Of a DNA stretch of 64,000 nt, positions 21,938 to 32,674 are shown one piece after another; positions within the stretch are counted from its first letter, which is position 1, and every line of letters begins with the position of its first letter. The DNA comes from Phialophora verrucosa (lineage: Eukaryota > Ascomycota > Eurotiomycetes > Chaetothyriales > Herpotrichiellaceae): contig MSED01000004.1 in NCBI GenBank assembly GCA_002099365.1, positions 1,674,001 through 1,738,000 on the forward strand, given 5' to 3'. The notes under the pieces were generated by a model, which saw nothing but the letters and a program-made list of their open reading frames with translations, ran no database searches and had not been told where the DNA came from. The position numbers and the translations under genes are program-made.

Positions 21938-23192
21938 AGCGGGCGCAACCCGCTCACTCTAATTTCCTTGCCTCATCTTGTCAGATTCGAAGCAGTGTAC
22001 AGGATAATTATCGCTCTCTCTTCCCCGTCGTCATTGTTGAGCAGTGGCTTCAGATTTCGTCGTGGTGGTGGCCTCTAAGCAAGCTTGAGGCACAACCATG
22101 CGTCATCCTGTAGCGGCGGTCTGCGGAGAGCTTCTGGCGGCTGGACCGCGCCCTCACCACCCCGGGAGGTGCTTGCTTGGAGACTGGCACTCCAACCTTG
22201 TTGCGCCCCCGACAGAAAAGCAACATAATACTCTGAGTTTGGGTGACACGTCTTTACCATAGGCTGTGCAGAGAGGGGGTTTGGTACTTTGTGCCGGGTG
22301 GCTTCATTTACGATGGATGCATGACGCTATGAACGGTATGGGTTTAGGACACCAGATCAGCTGTGATCACCACGTTGGGACAGACAGAACCACCCCGATC
22401 AAAAATTGGAAGACCGGCAAAGTAGTGTGTGTCGAGGTTTTTGGGGGGCAACAGCAACCGAACCCATCTCGACCCTCGACGTCGGGAATTCTTTTTGACT
22501 TTCTATTGTATCACACGGCATGTCAATGCACAGCCAGCATAAAGAGTACGTGTGCTACCTTTTTTCTATTCTCCATTCCAGACTGGTGCCGTGTACCAGC
22601 TCCATCCGCTCCGGGGAAGCACACGAGATGCGTTAGACAAGACGTCAAATATTAAAAGTGGCCCTTCCCTGTCAACGAAAGGAGAATGGCGCGGACCCAG
22701 AAGTCGGTAGCTCGCTCGCTCGCTCTCTCTCCCCTCCCTCTCGTTCCCTCTTCTTCTCTGGGTCTCAAACTTTCATCTCTCGGCGAGGCCGGTCGCTAAC
22801 GTCGCGGGTTTTCCAACGGCGGCCGTTTCTGAAGTAGACGTTGTTGTTCCGGAGTACGGAGTCCTGTGAATGTGTAAAGCGAGTTCTGACGAAAGATGCG
22901 CCGCGCAGCCTCCCAAAAAATAACTCGCTGCATCGAAGAGTTCACGCTTTCCTTTTGCTCGGCTTTGTCATCGCTGCACGGAACAGTCTGGACTCGTAGT
23001 GGAAGGATTGCGGCCAGCACGCCCAGAACGGCGGCAGGGGTGCCCAATTCGGGGCTCCAAGCTCCGTAACCGTGCAAGCACTGCCCTTTTAGGGAGGCCT
23101 TTGGCTCCCAGAGCAAGTCACAAGTAACTGAGGCACCAGACTGATCGGGGTTCGCTCAATGTCGCTTCCGCTGACTTGGGTTGAGCCCCCCC

Positions 23193-23233
23193 GTGCCTGT
23201 GCCTGCGCGCCTGCATCTGCGTCTGCGTCTGCA
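23193..23233. repeat. CTGCGT-type hexanucleotide repeat
   Basis: Imperfect tandem units of CTGCGT/CTGTGC within the gene-poor island. Confidence 0.6.
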
Positions 23234-23683
23234 CCTTGCGGGCCCCCTGGCAGACCAAACCAACTCTCCACTTCCAACCGAGCTCACGCGATCGTTTTGG
23301 GTCCTCCAAGCGCCTACACAGTACACGTGCACAGGATAGGACGGGTTGGATTCGAGAGTTCTACGCTGGACACTGTACATTCTGTTGAACTCTGTACCGA
23401 GTAGCGAGGAGAAGAGAAGATTGTGTAAGGTAATGACGGAGCTCGTTTGCAATGAAACTTTCCGCCCCCCTGGGCGAGATCACGCGTCCCATGTCGCAAT
23501 GTCGCTCGTTGCGTTGCGTTGCGTTTTCCGTTCCCTGATCTCCATTTCAATTCTCACCCCAGGCACAAATTTAGAGCCATTCTGAAAGGGTTGGCGCAGG
23601 CAGGACGTAATACGTGTCACAGGAGCCGTCTTCATCTCTCTGCACCTATGTACAATGTAGTTTAGTTAGGTCATTATCGGCCG

Positions 23684-23712
23684 CCATCTCCATCTCCAGC
23701 TCCATCTCCAGC
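23684..23712. repeat. CATCTC/CAGCTC hexanucleotide repeat
   Basis: About five tandem 6-nt units of CATCTC alternating with CAGCTC, in noncoding DNA. Confidence 0.6.
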
Positions 23713-23973
23713 TTGACAGGGTCACTTCTCTGTGACTCCAGAGCCCCCCCCGAGAGAGTTGGACGAAATAAGCATCACGAAAAGGGATCCACGTACGAGG
23801 TGAGGTGACTGGATACGAACAGAAGTCCCTTCTCTTGATGGCCGATGACCCCGCTCCACAGTACGAGGGAGGTGCATGAGTGCAGCGAGTCGCCGTAACT
23901 GTGCCCGGAGTGCAGGACTCCCACGTGTACTGTAATACTGTACATAGGAAGGGAGTGTGGGGTGGGGTCAGTC

Positions 23974-24008
23974 GTGTCTGCGTCTGCGTCTGCGTCTGTG
24001 TCTGCGCC
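23974..24008. repeat. TCTGCG hexanucleotide repeat
   Basis: Five to six tandem TCTGCG/TCTGTG units, about 770 nt from a related CTGCGT repeat in the same island. Confidence 0.65.
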
Positions 24009-25480
24009 CACTCGCTGCTGGCAAAGATGAAGCTTTCCACTCTATCGCTGCATCCTCGAGTCGATGCCTTTGGACCAATACCGTGTAGAAGCTGCATACG
24101 TACCTTCAGTACGTAGAACTTTACTCCGTAGCTATTACCCAGTGATGTCCCTGCATTATTGATTACTGCCGCTCGCACACCTTGCTGTGTCCTATCACAG
24201 TATCCAACTCGATTCTGTACTGTGTATGTACGGTAGATGTCTCTTACAGAACCATGCACACGCATATACTGTTACTGCTACTGTTGTTTGTATAGCATGT
24301 GCTTGACTACGTAGTCACGCTGGTGCTGGACGGGTTGGGTTTATCGATTCAGCAAAGAAGTGTTAAAGTGTCAAGCAAGGATTGAGACGGTCACAGTAAT
24401 TAGAGAGCCCGTTTACAGGTCTGTCGTGGGTGACTGGTGACGGCGTCGTTACAGTTTTCGATTCTCATGCATGCTCAATGCTCAACAACAAACACCGGCT
24501 ACCACAGCCACCGTGCACCACGTGTACAGGTACCGTGTACAATCAACGTACAGTATGGTCCTATGATCCGACCGCCTCGCTCGCTCGCGGCCTGCATTTT
24601 TATTCCCAGATGTCTGAATCTCGGTCACCCACTGGCCTGACGCGCGCGCCGGAGTTAATAATGTTGCTGTAGGATACGGATATGGTAACTAAAGTACCGA
24701 GCACGATCCATCTTTCGAGACCACCTAGTTTTTCTTGTGAGGTCGCTGAATACAGGATGGAGGGACACGGTATAGTTAGTTTACACATTGCTGATTCTCA
24801 CGTCGGCCCAAGTACTTTGATGGGATGGCAAAGGTTGAAAGAAGATGGGCCCCTGGCAACCACGATAATGGGGGTACCGAAAGCGTTCCTGTTACAGGTT
24901 CTACTAAACTACTGTACTGCTGTGTGCGTAGTGTGGACAGAAAGGGGAACCAAAGCACGGACAAAGAATACTGGGACGGCGGTACTGTATCCCTGGGAAT
25001 GAGTGCCTTGGGGGCGTGGGAGGCATGGCATGTGCCTTGCCAAGCTATGGGGCGCGAATATCGAGTACCGGCAGGCATAGGGCGCGAGGGGCCCTTCAGG
25101 CGCAGGCTATGTACAAGGGAGGCCGCGAACCACTCCTTTGTCAGGCTGGGCCCCTTGCCAAGCATGCTTGAAGATGTCGTCCGCCCGAGAGTTGTCACAC
25201 TCGAATCTGATTCCTCGCAGGCCGACGTATGTTCAGGTTGCTGCGAGCAAAAGGCCTGGGGTTGGTAAATGTCAGTTGCGAGCATCCATGAAAGACAAAG
25301 CCGCAAGTATTCTACAGTACGTGCTCGCCTTCCGGCCAGCTCAATCACACACGAGCTCTTCGCGTCCTTCCACATCGTTTCTTCGCTCGAAGCCCACGCC
25401 CGTCGTATAGGGCAGTTTTCCAAAAAGCAACCGTTAGCCAAGCCAGTGTCCGCTCAGCTCTAGAAGGCGAGACAAAGTAA

Positions 25481-26392
25481 TCACTTCGCCATGCTCGTCT
25501 GCTCTTTCTCTTCCCTGACTCGCCTCTCAACCTCGTCCAGACCAGAAAACTTCCTCAGCGTCCCGTCCAGCCACCCGACCGGGATGAAAGTCGCGGCAAA
25601 CCACGCCGAGGTCGCTCCCGCGCCCCTCCAGATCTGGTCCGGTGCACCCTTCCCTCCTCGCTTCGATAGGTCTGCGACAACGTTCTTCGCCCAGACATCC
25701 GCGTCCATCAGTTTGGACGGCGGGCCCTTCTGCATGAACTTCTCGACCACGTCCTTGCCTGCCGCGTAGGGGCTGTTTTCCGGCAGCGCGACGGCGGCGT
25801 TGGAGCTGACGTTGTCGAAGAAGTGAGACTTGACGGCTGCGGTCTTGATATCCACGACCCTGATGTCGAAGGGCTGCATCTCGAGCCTCAGCGTCTCCGT
25901 GAAGGTCGAGAGCGCGGCTTTCGAGGCCGTGTAGGGCCCCAGGAAGGGGAACGCCAGCACAGGTGCGCACGAGGTGTTGTTCACGATCATCTTCGTTGTG
26001 GCACTCGAGGCGCGGAGAAGCGGGAAAAAGGACTGGATCACACGGATGACGCTGAAGACGTTGAGGTCGAATTGGTTCTTGATCTGCTCGGCTGATGCGT
26101 CTAAGATGGGCATGTTGTACCCGGCTCCCGCGTTGTTCACCAAGACGTCCAGCGTTGTGCCGGTGAGGGAGGAGACTTTCTCCACGCAGGCGGCGATGCT
26201 TTCTTCGGAGAGGATGTCGAGTGCGAGGGTTTCGATCCCGAGGGAGCGCAGATGGGTCATCTTTTCCACGTTTCGTGCTGTCGCGAAGACACGGTACCCG
26301 CGGTGTTTGTGGAATGCGACGGCGAGAGCCGCGCCCAAGCCGCCGTCGGAGCAACCTGTGACAAGGACGGTGCGGACGGGGCGTTTCTCCAT
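25481..26392 (-). CDS. AYR1: Short-chain dehydrogenase/reductase, AYR1-like (1-acyl-dihydroxyacetone-phosphate reductase type)
   Basis: NADPH-dependent reductase of 303 residues. In yeast, Ayr1 reduces 1-acyl-DHAP for phosphatidic acid synthesis at the ER and lipid droplets. The Rossmann glycine motif is TGCSDGGLG (about residues 12-20). It is followed by ATARN (cofactor region), NNAGAGYN, the catalytic Ser region IVNNTSCAPV, and YTASK with the catalytic Tyr and Lys. The C-terminal hydrophobic stretch ATSAWFAATFIPVGWLDG may associate with membrane. I chose the ATG at 26392 (MEKRPVRTVLVTGC), 11 residues before the glycine motif. The frame stays open upstream to 26578, but that 62-residue extension is low-complexity and not family-like. 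The SDR fold is certain; the exact substrate is inferred from similarity to Ayr1. Confidence 0.88.
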   Translation of the reverse strand: MEKRPVRTVLVTGCSDGGLGAALAVAFHKHRGYRVFATARNVEKMTHLRSLGIETLALDILSEESIAACVEKVSSLTGTTLDVLVNNAGAGYNMPILDASAEQIKNQFDLNVFSVIRVIQSFFPLLRASSATTKMIVNNTSCAPVLAFPFLGPYTASKAALSTFTETLRLEMQPFDIRVVDIKTAAVKSHFFDNVSSNAAVALPENSPYAAGKDVVEKFMQKGPPSKLMDADVWAKNVVADLSKRGGKGAPDQIWRGAGATSAWFAATFIPVGWLDGTLRKFSGLDEVERRVREEKEQTSMAK

Positions 26393-28166
26393 GGCGGGTG
26401 TTTGGATCTGCAGGGGAGTGGGGTTTTGTTGCGGGTGGCGGTTCTCAAAAAGTCTGGCACGTCGGCGTTGCTTCTGCGTAGAGTTATAAAGGTTCGGGTT
26501 TCCCCTGGGACCAGAGCTGCGAGCTGCGCGTTGATACGGATGGGACGGTCCATGGCGAAGCGAGAGACAGCCTGACAATCATGAAAGACCGGGTCCTGTA
26601 AGTGACTCGTGCGCAGCACATGTACGGAGTAGAGTCATATTGATTCTGTGATCACGACTCTGGTCCAGTTTCCAATGTCAGCAACAAGAGATTTCGTCTC
26701 ATTTCCACCAATCGCCATTCACAGCCTGTTGCAGTTTGCGGCTTAAAGTAGTGGCCCGATGATGCATCTTTCGAGAGCGCAGTGGAATAACTCCGCAGAA
26801 GTGATAATACCACACCTGAGCAAATTGGAATATGGAGATAGATGATGTGATCAGATCCGGCACCGCCCTTGCCGCCTCAGTGCTGGAGACGATATCTCGG
26901 CGAAATATTCTCCACGTCGTGACAAGGGTCATTTCTCCAAGTATTTGTGCTCAAAAAACGACGCAAGCTGCATTGTTGCGTGCTTGGAACGGGCTCATTA
27001 TCCAAGTGATATGCTTGTTGTGAAGAATAGGTCTTTATGTGAAGTTGTATGCCGACGCTGCAATGCACTAGTGCCATGAGCTACATTTTCCCAAAGCAAT
27101 GTAGACGCCGTCAGAGCGGCCTAGGTGCAAGAGAAGCTAAGTGGTTAGGAGGGACCACGAAGCTACTGATGATGTTGTAGATAATTCGGCTCAGTCAGAG
27201 ACGCTCTCGAGAGCATTGCTTGAAAGAACTTTTGGGAGAAAGTCCAACTGGGAAGCTCGCTGCTTTTACACGATGGGAGGGCAACGTCGTAATCGACCTT
27301 GCGAACTGTAAGTTTCCGCTGACGATGCTAAGGTCCATTTCTCGGGGGACAGTTTGAGCTTGGAGCGGTCTCGCGAGGTGGTGTAAGAGCGTTCAGCTCC
27401 CTCTCCTGTAAACTTGCTCACAATACCACTCGCCACCGGTGAGGCGTCTGCTTTGTCGTCGTGCCTCTCTTCTCGCAGGGATGCTATATGGAAGTGGAGA
27501 AGAGTGATACCAGCACCAGAGGGACTAACACACATAGGAGGCAACCTATAGCCACTGAGGGCTGGAGTACGCTTCAACCACGGGCGAACCGGGAAGCTCA
27601 GGCGCGTAGCACATTCTCCTGCGACTTGCGAGCGAGACCTCTGGACCAGTGAGAGCATAACTGCGTTGAGAGCCTGTCGGAGTGAGTGTTTTCTCAGGCG
27701 CAATTCCCTCGGTCGCGAGTGTAGTTGTGAAATTCTGTAGAGTCGAGCGGAGCTGGAGTCAACGAGACTAGTGTGCGACCCGACAAGGTGTTGACTGAGA
27801 GATGAGAACTGCCCGGTGAGAGGTAGAGAGAGGTTGCTCGCCTCGCATGCGCTTCTTGCTGCCGGCTCTTCTTCGCCATGGAAGTGCTCGATGTTCCTGC
27901 GACGTTCACTTTATGCGCTCTTGTTTGTTTCCACTACTCGGCTGTTAAGTGTTCCTGTCCCCGATTTCTTCGTCTCGGTCTGTTCTCTCTGATTTACTCA
28001 CCTCGCCTTCCTGCCTTTTGCTTGTGCAAGTGCATAGCAAATCTGCCATTCATCGGTTCTGAATCTTGAATGTCCTTCTGACTCTGCTATCCACTCTTCC
28101 CTTCTTTCGGGATTGGCCGGTCAATTGTGTTCCAATCCTTTGCACTAAAACCCTCCGGCATATGTG
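26393..28166. other. Intergenic region upstream of the AYR1-like gene
   Basis: About 1.8 kb with the reductase promoter and the terminator of the RPAP1-like gene. A TGTACGGAGTA word occurs near 26620. A 145-codon minus-strand frame (27266-27703) has no recognisable content, so no gene is called. Confidence 0.4.
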
Positions 28167-29414
28167 TTACTTTGCCAGTTTTTGTCCCGGCTTCAAAATG
28201 CCTCTGTCACCACCTCCTCCTTTCCTCCAGAGCCAGAGGGCTTCAACAGCGTGTGCTTTGGCACTAGCATGTCCAGAATGACGATTGGCTTCGCTCATCA
28301 TGACTTCAATCGGTCTCTCTTTTTCAACAACCGACCAAATTGCCTCTTGAAGTTCGCTTCCGCGGGGGCCGAAGTCTCCGCGTCCAAGTCTAAACAGGGT
28401 CCGGCCTAAAATCTGGTACGCCATACATCTTTGACTGGGCAATGTCGATCGCGCCAGCATTGATAATTCAGGAATTGTATACCCCGCGCTGTTGGGTTCA
28501 TCGCCATGGTGGTGCAACCCTTCCTTCACATCAATCTCGAGGCTTCGTTGTGGGGGGATCAAGGCCCCATTAAAACCGAAGCGCAGAGACGAGGCGAGGA
28601 AGGAGTCCTTGGAGGGGTTATAAAGCGAAGCTGCACTCTCTTCTTCAGAGGGATCTTGCAGCCAGGAGAGGGAGGAGGGGTCGTGCGGTGTGTCAGGGAA
28701 GTAGTGCGTCCTGAGTTCAGTGAGGAAGGATGGATCGTCTGGGTTCAAGGGTTTGTAGGCTTCTGCGGAGCGAGGAGGGACAGGGAAGTGGACGGAGGGT
28801 GCTGGTTGGGTATCGATGGATTGGGGTGGAGTGGCGGTGTGTTCACTGGTGTCTGATACAGATTTGATATCATGATCGGGAGCATTCTGATCGTCAAAGT
28901 CCTCAACATTAGCTTCAGGCCACTGCGCTTGCTGCATCTGATCTTCCTCGATGTTCGCCCGCTTCAATAGTCTCTCCAAAAAGGCAGGGTTCAGGCTCCG
29001 GGTCAATTCAGCCCTTGCCTCTTCGATATCCTCTATTGACATCTCAGCAACCCTTCTCTTGTTCTCTTCGCTGATCTGAAGCTTCTGCTGCGCGTCCATA
29101 TCAACTCCGTATTTCTTGCCCACATGGTGTTTGATTGCTTGATCCGAGGGTTCGACCTTGGTAGGTATCGAGGGGCGGAAGGGCTGGTTTCGCTGCTTGA
29201 AGGCGGATACTTTGGCACGTTGCTTGTGCTGAGGAAAACCCGACTTGGAGGATTTCAGGGAAGGCGCCGGCGGGGGAGCGTCTGTGTCGTGTTCTTGGAT
29301 GTCTTTGATGCCGAAACCCAGGGCCTGTTCTTGGGGATCATCATCTGAGATGGAATTGAACGTGAAATTATCGGCATCGAGGTCCAGCTCGAATCTCTGG
29401 CCAGGGATAGCCAT
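28167..29414 (-). CDS. RBA50: RNA polymerase II-associated protein, RPAP1/Rba50 family
   Basis: Single frame of 415 residues, close to yeast Rba50 length. The family helps assemble RNA polymerase II, in yeast by contacting Rpb3. The N-terminal RPAP1 motif lies at about 115-160 (SEENKRRVAEMSIEDIEEAR, then SLNPAFLERLLKRA). The RPAP1 C-terminal motif lies at about 285-360: LRFGFNGALIPP, then GYTIPELSMLARSTLPSQR and MAYQILGRTLFRL. A basic segment (KQRAKVSAFKQRNQ) and an acidic, Pro-rich linker lie between or before the domains. The ATG is followed by IPGQRFELDLDADNF, as in other fungal homologues. It is divergent from HPC2. Both products act around transcription, but a shared promoter function is only a possibility. 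Confidence 0.9.
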   Translation of the reverse strand: MAIPGQRFELDLDADNFTFNSISDDDPQEQALGFGIKDIQEHDTDAPPPAPSLKSSKSGFPQHKQRAKVSAFKQRNQPFRPSIPTKVEPSDQAIKHHVGKKYGVDMDAQQKLQISEENKRRVAEMSIEDIEEARAELTRSLNPAFLERLLKRANIEEDQMQQAQWPEANVEDFDDQNAPDHDIKSVSDTSEHTATPPQSIDTQPAPSVHFPVPPRSAEAYKPLNPDDPSFLTELRTHYFPDTPHDPSSLSWLQDPSEEESAASLYNPSKDSFLASSLRFGFNGALIPPQRSLEIDVKEGLHHHGDEPNSAGYTIPELSMLARSTLPSQRCMAYQILGRTLFRLGRGDFGPRGSELQEAIWSVVEKERPIEVMMSEANRHSGHASAKAHAVEALWLWRKGGGGDRGILKPGQKLAK

Positions 29415-30776
29415 ATTGCACGTACACTATGAACAGATCGACTCTGCAGCAGAAAGTATCACGCCGCAGAGCACATGTTCTGTGCTGGACTGCAGGCCCC
29501 CTCACTTCCTCGAATTAAAAGGTTTGAGGCGAGTGTTCGGACTAAACTACCCGAAGCTTGCGCCAATCATGCAAGCCACCTTACAGGGGTCGGATCTCAC
29601 AAGTGGGCCCTCCGATCTTCCTGCTCCAAAGTTGGGGTCTATCCTGAACATATTTTGAGGATGTTCCCCCGTCTTCCAGATCAAACAAAGCACAATGCTC
29701 TTATGATGATACACAGTAGACACGTAGCATATGCCAGCGCGCCAGGGACTCACCTTTCGGCAGTCCCGAGTGTGGGAGCCGGAGAGGCGTGTGCCGGGGG
29801 GAATGTCTCGAAATCCCACTGACCGGAACTGCAGTCAAGTCGGCTTTCCTTCAAACAGACTGGCCAATGAACATTCACTGTCATTTCTGCGGGCTCGACT
29901 CGCCCATATATTTCCTGCGTATCTGAGCCGTACGCAGATTCGAAGCCTCGCACCACACTGTGAGATGTCACTTTCCAGATGCTGGGAGATAATTTCGGCC
30001 TCCTCCCCCTTCGAAGCTCGATTCCCCTTCCAGTTCGCCATCATCGCTTTCCCTCTGCTCCCTTCGCCTGGCGGTTTCCACTCTGCGTGCGCTGCTACTT
30101 TGCGCTTTGGCTTGCCCGCTTGTTTCGTGTTTGGCCGTCCCAGCTCCTGGTTTGGCTTCGTGATGCGCCTGTTCCTTTCACTTTTTATCCACTCTCGCCT
30201 TCGGCCACGCTGGTCTGGTGTTTCGTTGCCTTCGCCTCGTGGCCCATCCTGGCTCATGCTCATGCTCTTTGTCAAGACTTAATGCCTTGCACCCGTCGCA
30301 CCCATACATATACTATTTCTGCCTCTTCCCATCTGCGTCCTCTTTTCTCGACCTTTTCCCTCTCCTCTTTACCTTCTTGCGCATCTTGAAGTTGCCAGCG
30401 CGGAGTACTGCACGCTACATCAATCTTGATCCAGCTTTGATGTTCTCTGCCTGCGCCTAGCGCTTTACCACGCAGCATCTTCGCCGCTAACCACTCTTTA
30501 CTACTAATTCTTACCTGGTGTTTTCGCAACTGCAGTCGTACTGCATCGCACACCACTTTGTCACTTCTACCGTTTCTTTGTATGACATCCGGAAGTGTTT
30601 GTCCATCCACCTACCATCATCAACCACCATCGTTCACATTACTCAACATCGACATAAAGGCTGCTCCAAGGTTCACTTCACCTACCTCCGTCCTGGGAGA
30701 AATTTGAGCAGCTGTTGATGACTGCGGCGTGAGCTGCACCTGAGATCTTGAGAAGTGTGGCGGGTGGAGGCCGAAA
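29415..30776. promoter_or_regulatory. Divergent intergenic region between RPAP1-like gene and HPC2
   Basis: About 1.36 kb. The plus-strand side from about 30270 to 30770 is pyrimidine-rich with short interrupted frames, consistent with a long HPC2 leader. No supported coding exon. Confidence 0.45.
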
Positions 30777-32674
30777 ATGGAAGTGGACGGCAGGAGTTCC
30801 TCTCTCGACAGTCTGTCCAGCGCACCTCCAAGCGACGGCGAGGGCACTCCTGGACCACCATATTATCTCTCATCTCATCGGAACACAGGCACGCCAGCTG
30901 ACCTTGGAGTTGCAAACAACCTCGACGCTCGACACGCCCATGCCGGCCCAGGTGTGGCTTCATCAGCCACAACTGCAGGTGCACGCCAAGATCCGCAGCC
31001 TGCCAAACGGACCCGGAAGCCGCGAGCACCAAAAGATCCCAACGCGCCTCCAGCGGAGAAGAAGCCTCGAGCGGTCCGCAAGCCTCGAACTACCATAAGT
31101 AATCCTACATCACGCAAGAGGACCAAAATAGAGCCGACAGAAGACGACAGCACTATTGTCATCCCCGGTCCTCCAACCTCGGGCCTGCAGTCGTCTACCC
31201 TGGTTCAACCAGTCTCTTTCGCCCAACAACCTCCTGCGGAGAGCCACAGAAATGAAGCTGCCAAGACTTCCGAACCTGGCTTCTCGATACATGCCACACC
31301 GATGCACCCTTACACATCCCCTCAAACCACGTATGAACAGAAACCGAACGTGTTAGCTCCGCCCCCACCACAATCCTCTACGCCCCGTTCGAAAGCAATG
31401 TATGATCCCATCAGAGGATTCACGCAACGACCGCTGGATACAAACCCACCTCCTCCAATGGCACAACCTGTTATGACACCTCCCAGGCCGACCTACAATC
31501 CAAGCACCTCGCCAGCTATCTCTAGCATTATTGACTACCCTCCACAGGCCGAGTATTCGAAGTCTACCACGCTAGCCACCCACCCGCCCAGAGCTGAGCC
31601 ATCATACACTCACACAAACGGCAGGACGATCGATCTATCAAGCGCAGCTGAATCCTCTGCGATGGACGTTGATGTTGCTGAAAAAGAACAAGCGCAGCCG
31701 AAAAAGGCTGCCGCCTCTCGCAAAATTCCGTCAGAAGCGTCCACACGGGCCACCTCTCCCAAGCCTGCACGAGCAAAGGAGCAGCCCCCTCCGCCCCCCA
31801 TGGGTTCAGGTCTGCTATCCGCCAGCCTGTTTGGTGGGGATTCAAGCAATGGTATGGCCCAGAAGGACTCTGAGAAGGGTCCCAATATCGTGCTGCATGT
31901 CGACCTCAAAGACCCCAATAACCGAGTCATCAACTTCGCCCGGATGGCCGAGGAGAAATATGGATTTGCTGCCCTATACCCTCGCCAAGCCGCACAGAAG
32001 GAGCGGATGGCCAAGATTGCCGCTGCTGGTGCTGCGCTGGAACGCTCGGCATCAGGCAGCAAACTTGGAGGTACCTCAGCTGAGAGTGGTGACGAAGACC
32101 TAAGCGTTGATATCGATCGCGACTCGGAAAACGACGGAGATGTTGCAATGTCTGGCGTCAACGGCCGTCTGGAGGCGGGCAACAGTGGCACTGATGGCCC
32201 CGGTGCAAAACCTCAACGGAGACGGAAGGTCGAAGAGTACGACGTAGATGACGACTTTGTTGACGACAGCGAACTCCTCTGGGAAGCACATGCCGCCGCA
32301 AGCAAGGATGGGTTCTTTGTGTATTGTGGTCCGCTCGTTCCCGAGGGCGAGAAACCGGCCGTCGAAAGGTGCGTACACCTGCTACCACCATTTTGTCTCG
32401 ATCCGTCTACTGACCTTCTTTTAGAGCCGATGGGACCATCAAACGCGGCCGCGGCCGAGGCCGTGGTGGCGGTCCTGGTTCTCGGGGTGGACGTGGGGGC
32501 GCTGCTGCTTCTGAAGGTGGCACCAAACGAGGGGGCGGGCCTGGATCTCGAGGTGGAGGGACAACACGGAAGCCTCGAATCACGAAAGACGAGAGAGCAC
32601 AGATGGAAAAAGAGAAGCTGCAGCGGGAGAAGATGGCTTCACTGATACCCAAGCCATCCGCATATCCTGCCTAA
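30777..32674 (+). CDS. HPC2: HIR histone chaperone complex subunit Hpc2 (ubinuclein-type HRD domain)
   Basis: Subunit of the HIR nucleosome-assembly complex, which deposits H3-H4 and represses histone genes. Two exons, 30777-32368 and 32425-32674, with a 56-nt intron (gtgcgt...tttag), give 613 residues. The long N-terminal part is disordered and basic (KRTRKPRAPKDPNAPPAEKK, VRKPRTTI). A conserved stretch, IVLHVDLKDPNNRVINFARM, then EEKYGFAALYPR, lies near 364-400. The HRD/ubinuclein domain is at about 480-531: VEEYDVDDDFVDDSELLWE, then FFVYCGPLVPEGEKP. The second exon encodes a Gly/Arg-rich tail (KRGRGRGRGGG and further GSRGG units) and then a conserved-looking helix RITKDERAQMEKEKLQREK. Ignoring the intron gives a frame ending at 32645 with a different, non-conserved tail. 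Orientation is the same as the downstream wc-1. Confidence 0.92.

Larger units (their letters stand above)
21938..25480. other. 3.5-kb gene-poor island with simple repeats and many GTAC palindromes
   Basis: Longest gene-free stretch in the window. It has a CT-rich tract (about 22711-22765), three hexanucleotide repeats (about 23193-23233, 23684-23712 and 23974-24008) and dense GTAC-containing words such as CAGTACACGTG, ACTGTACATAGG, CAGTACGTAG and GTACAGGTACCGTGTAC. TACGGAGT/ACTCCGTA words occur near 22855 and 24120. The longest frame is a 221-codon minus-strand one (24776-25441) with no recognisable domain. No transposase, reverse transcriptase or terminal repeats are evident. Confidence 0.5.

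Noticed and set aside
25527..26354. 275-codon minus-strand frame overlapping the AYR1-like gene
   Set aside because: Shifted frame of the reductase gene, Arg-rich, no recognisable motif.
26393..26578. Upstream extension of the AYR1-like protein by 62 residues
   Set aside because: The extension is low-complexity and lacks a signal sequence; the internal ATG places the glycine motif at the family-typical distance.
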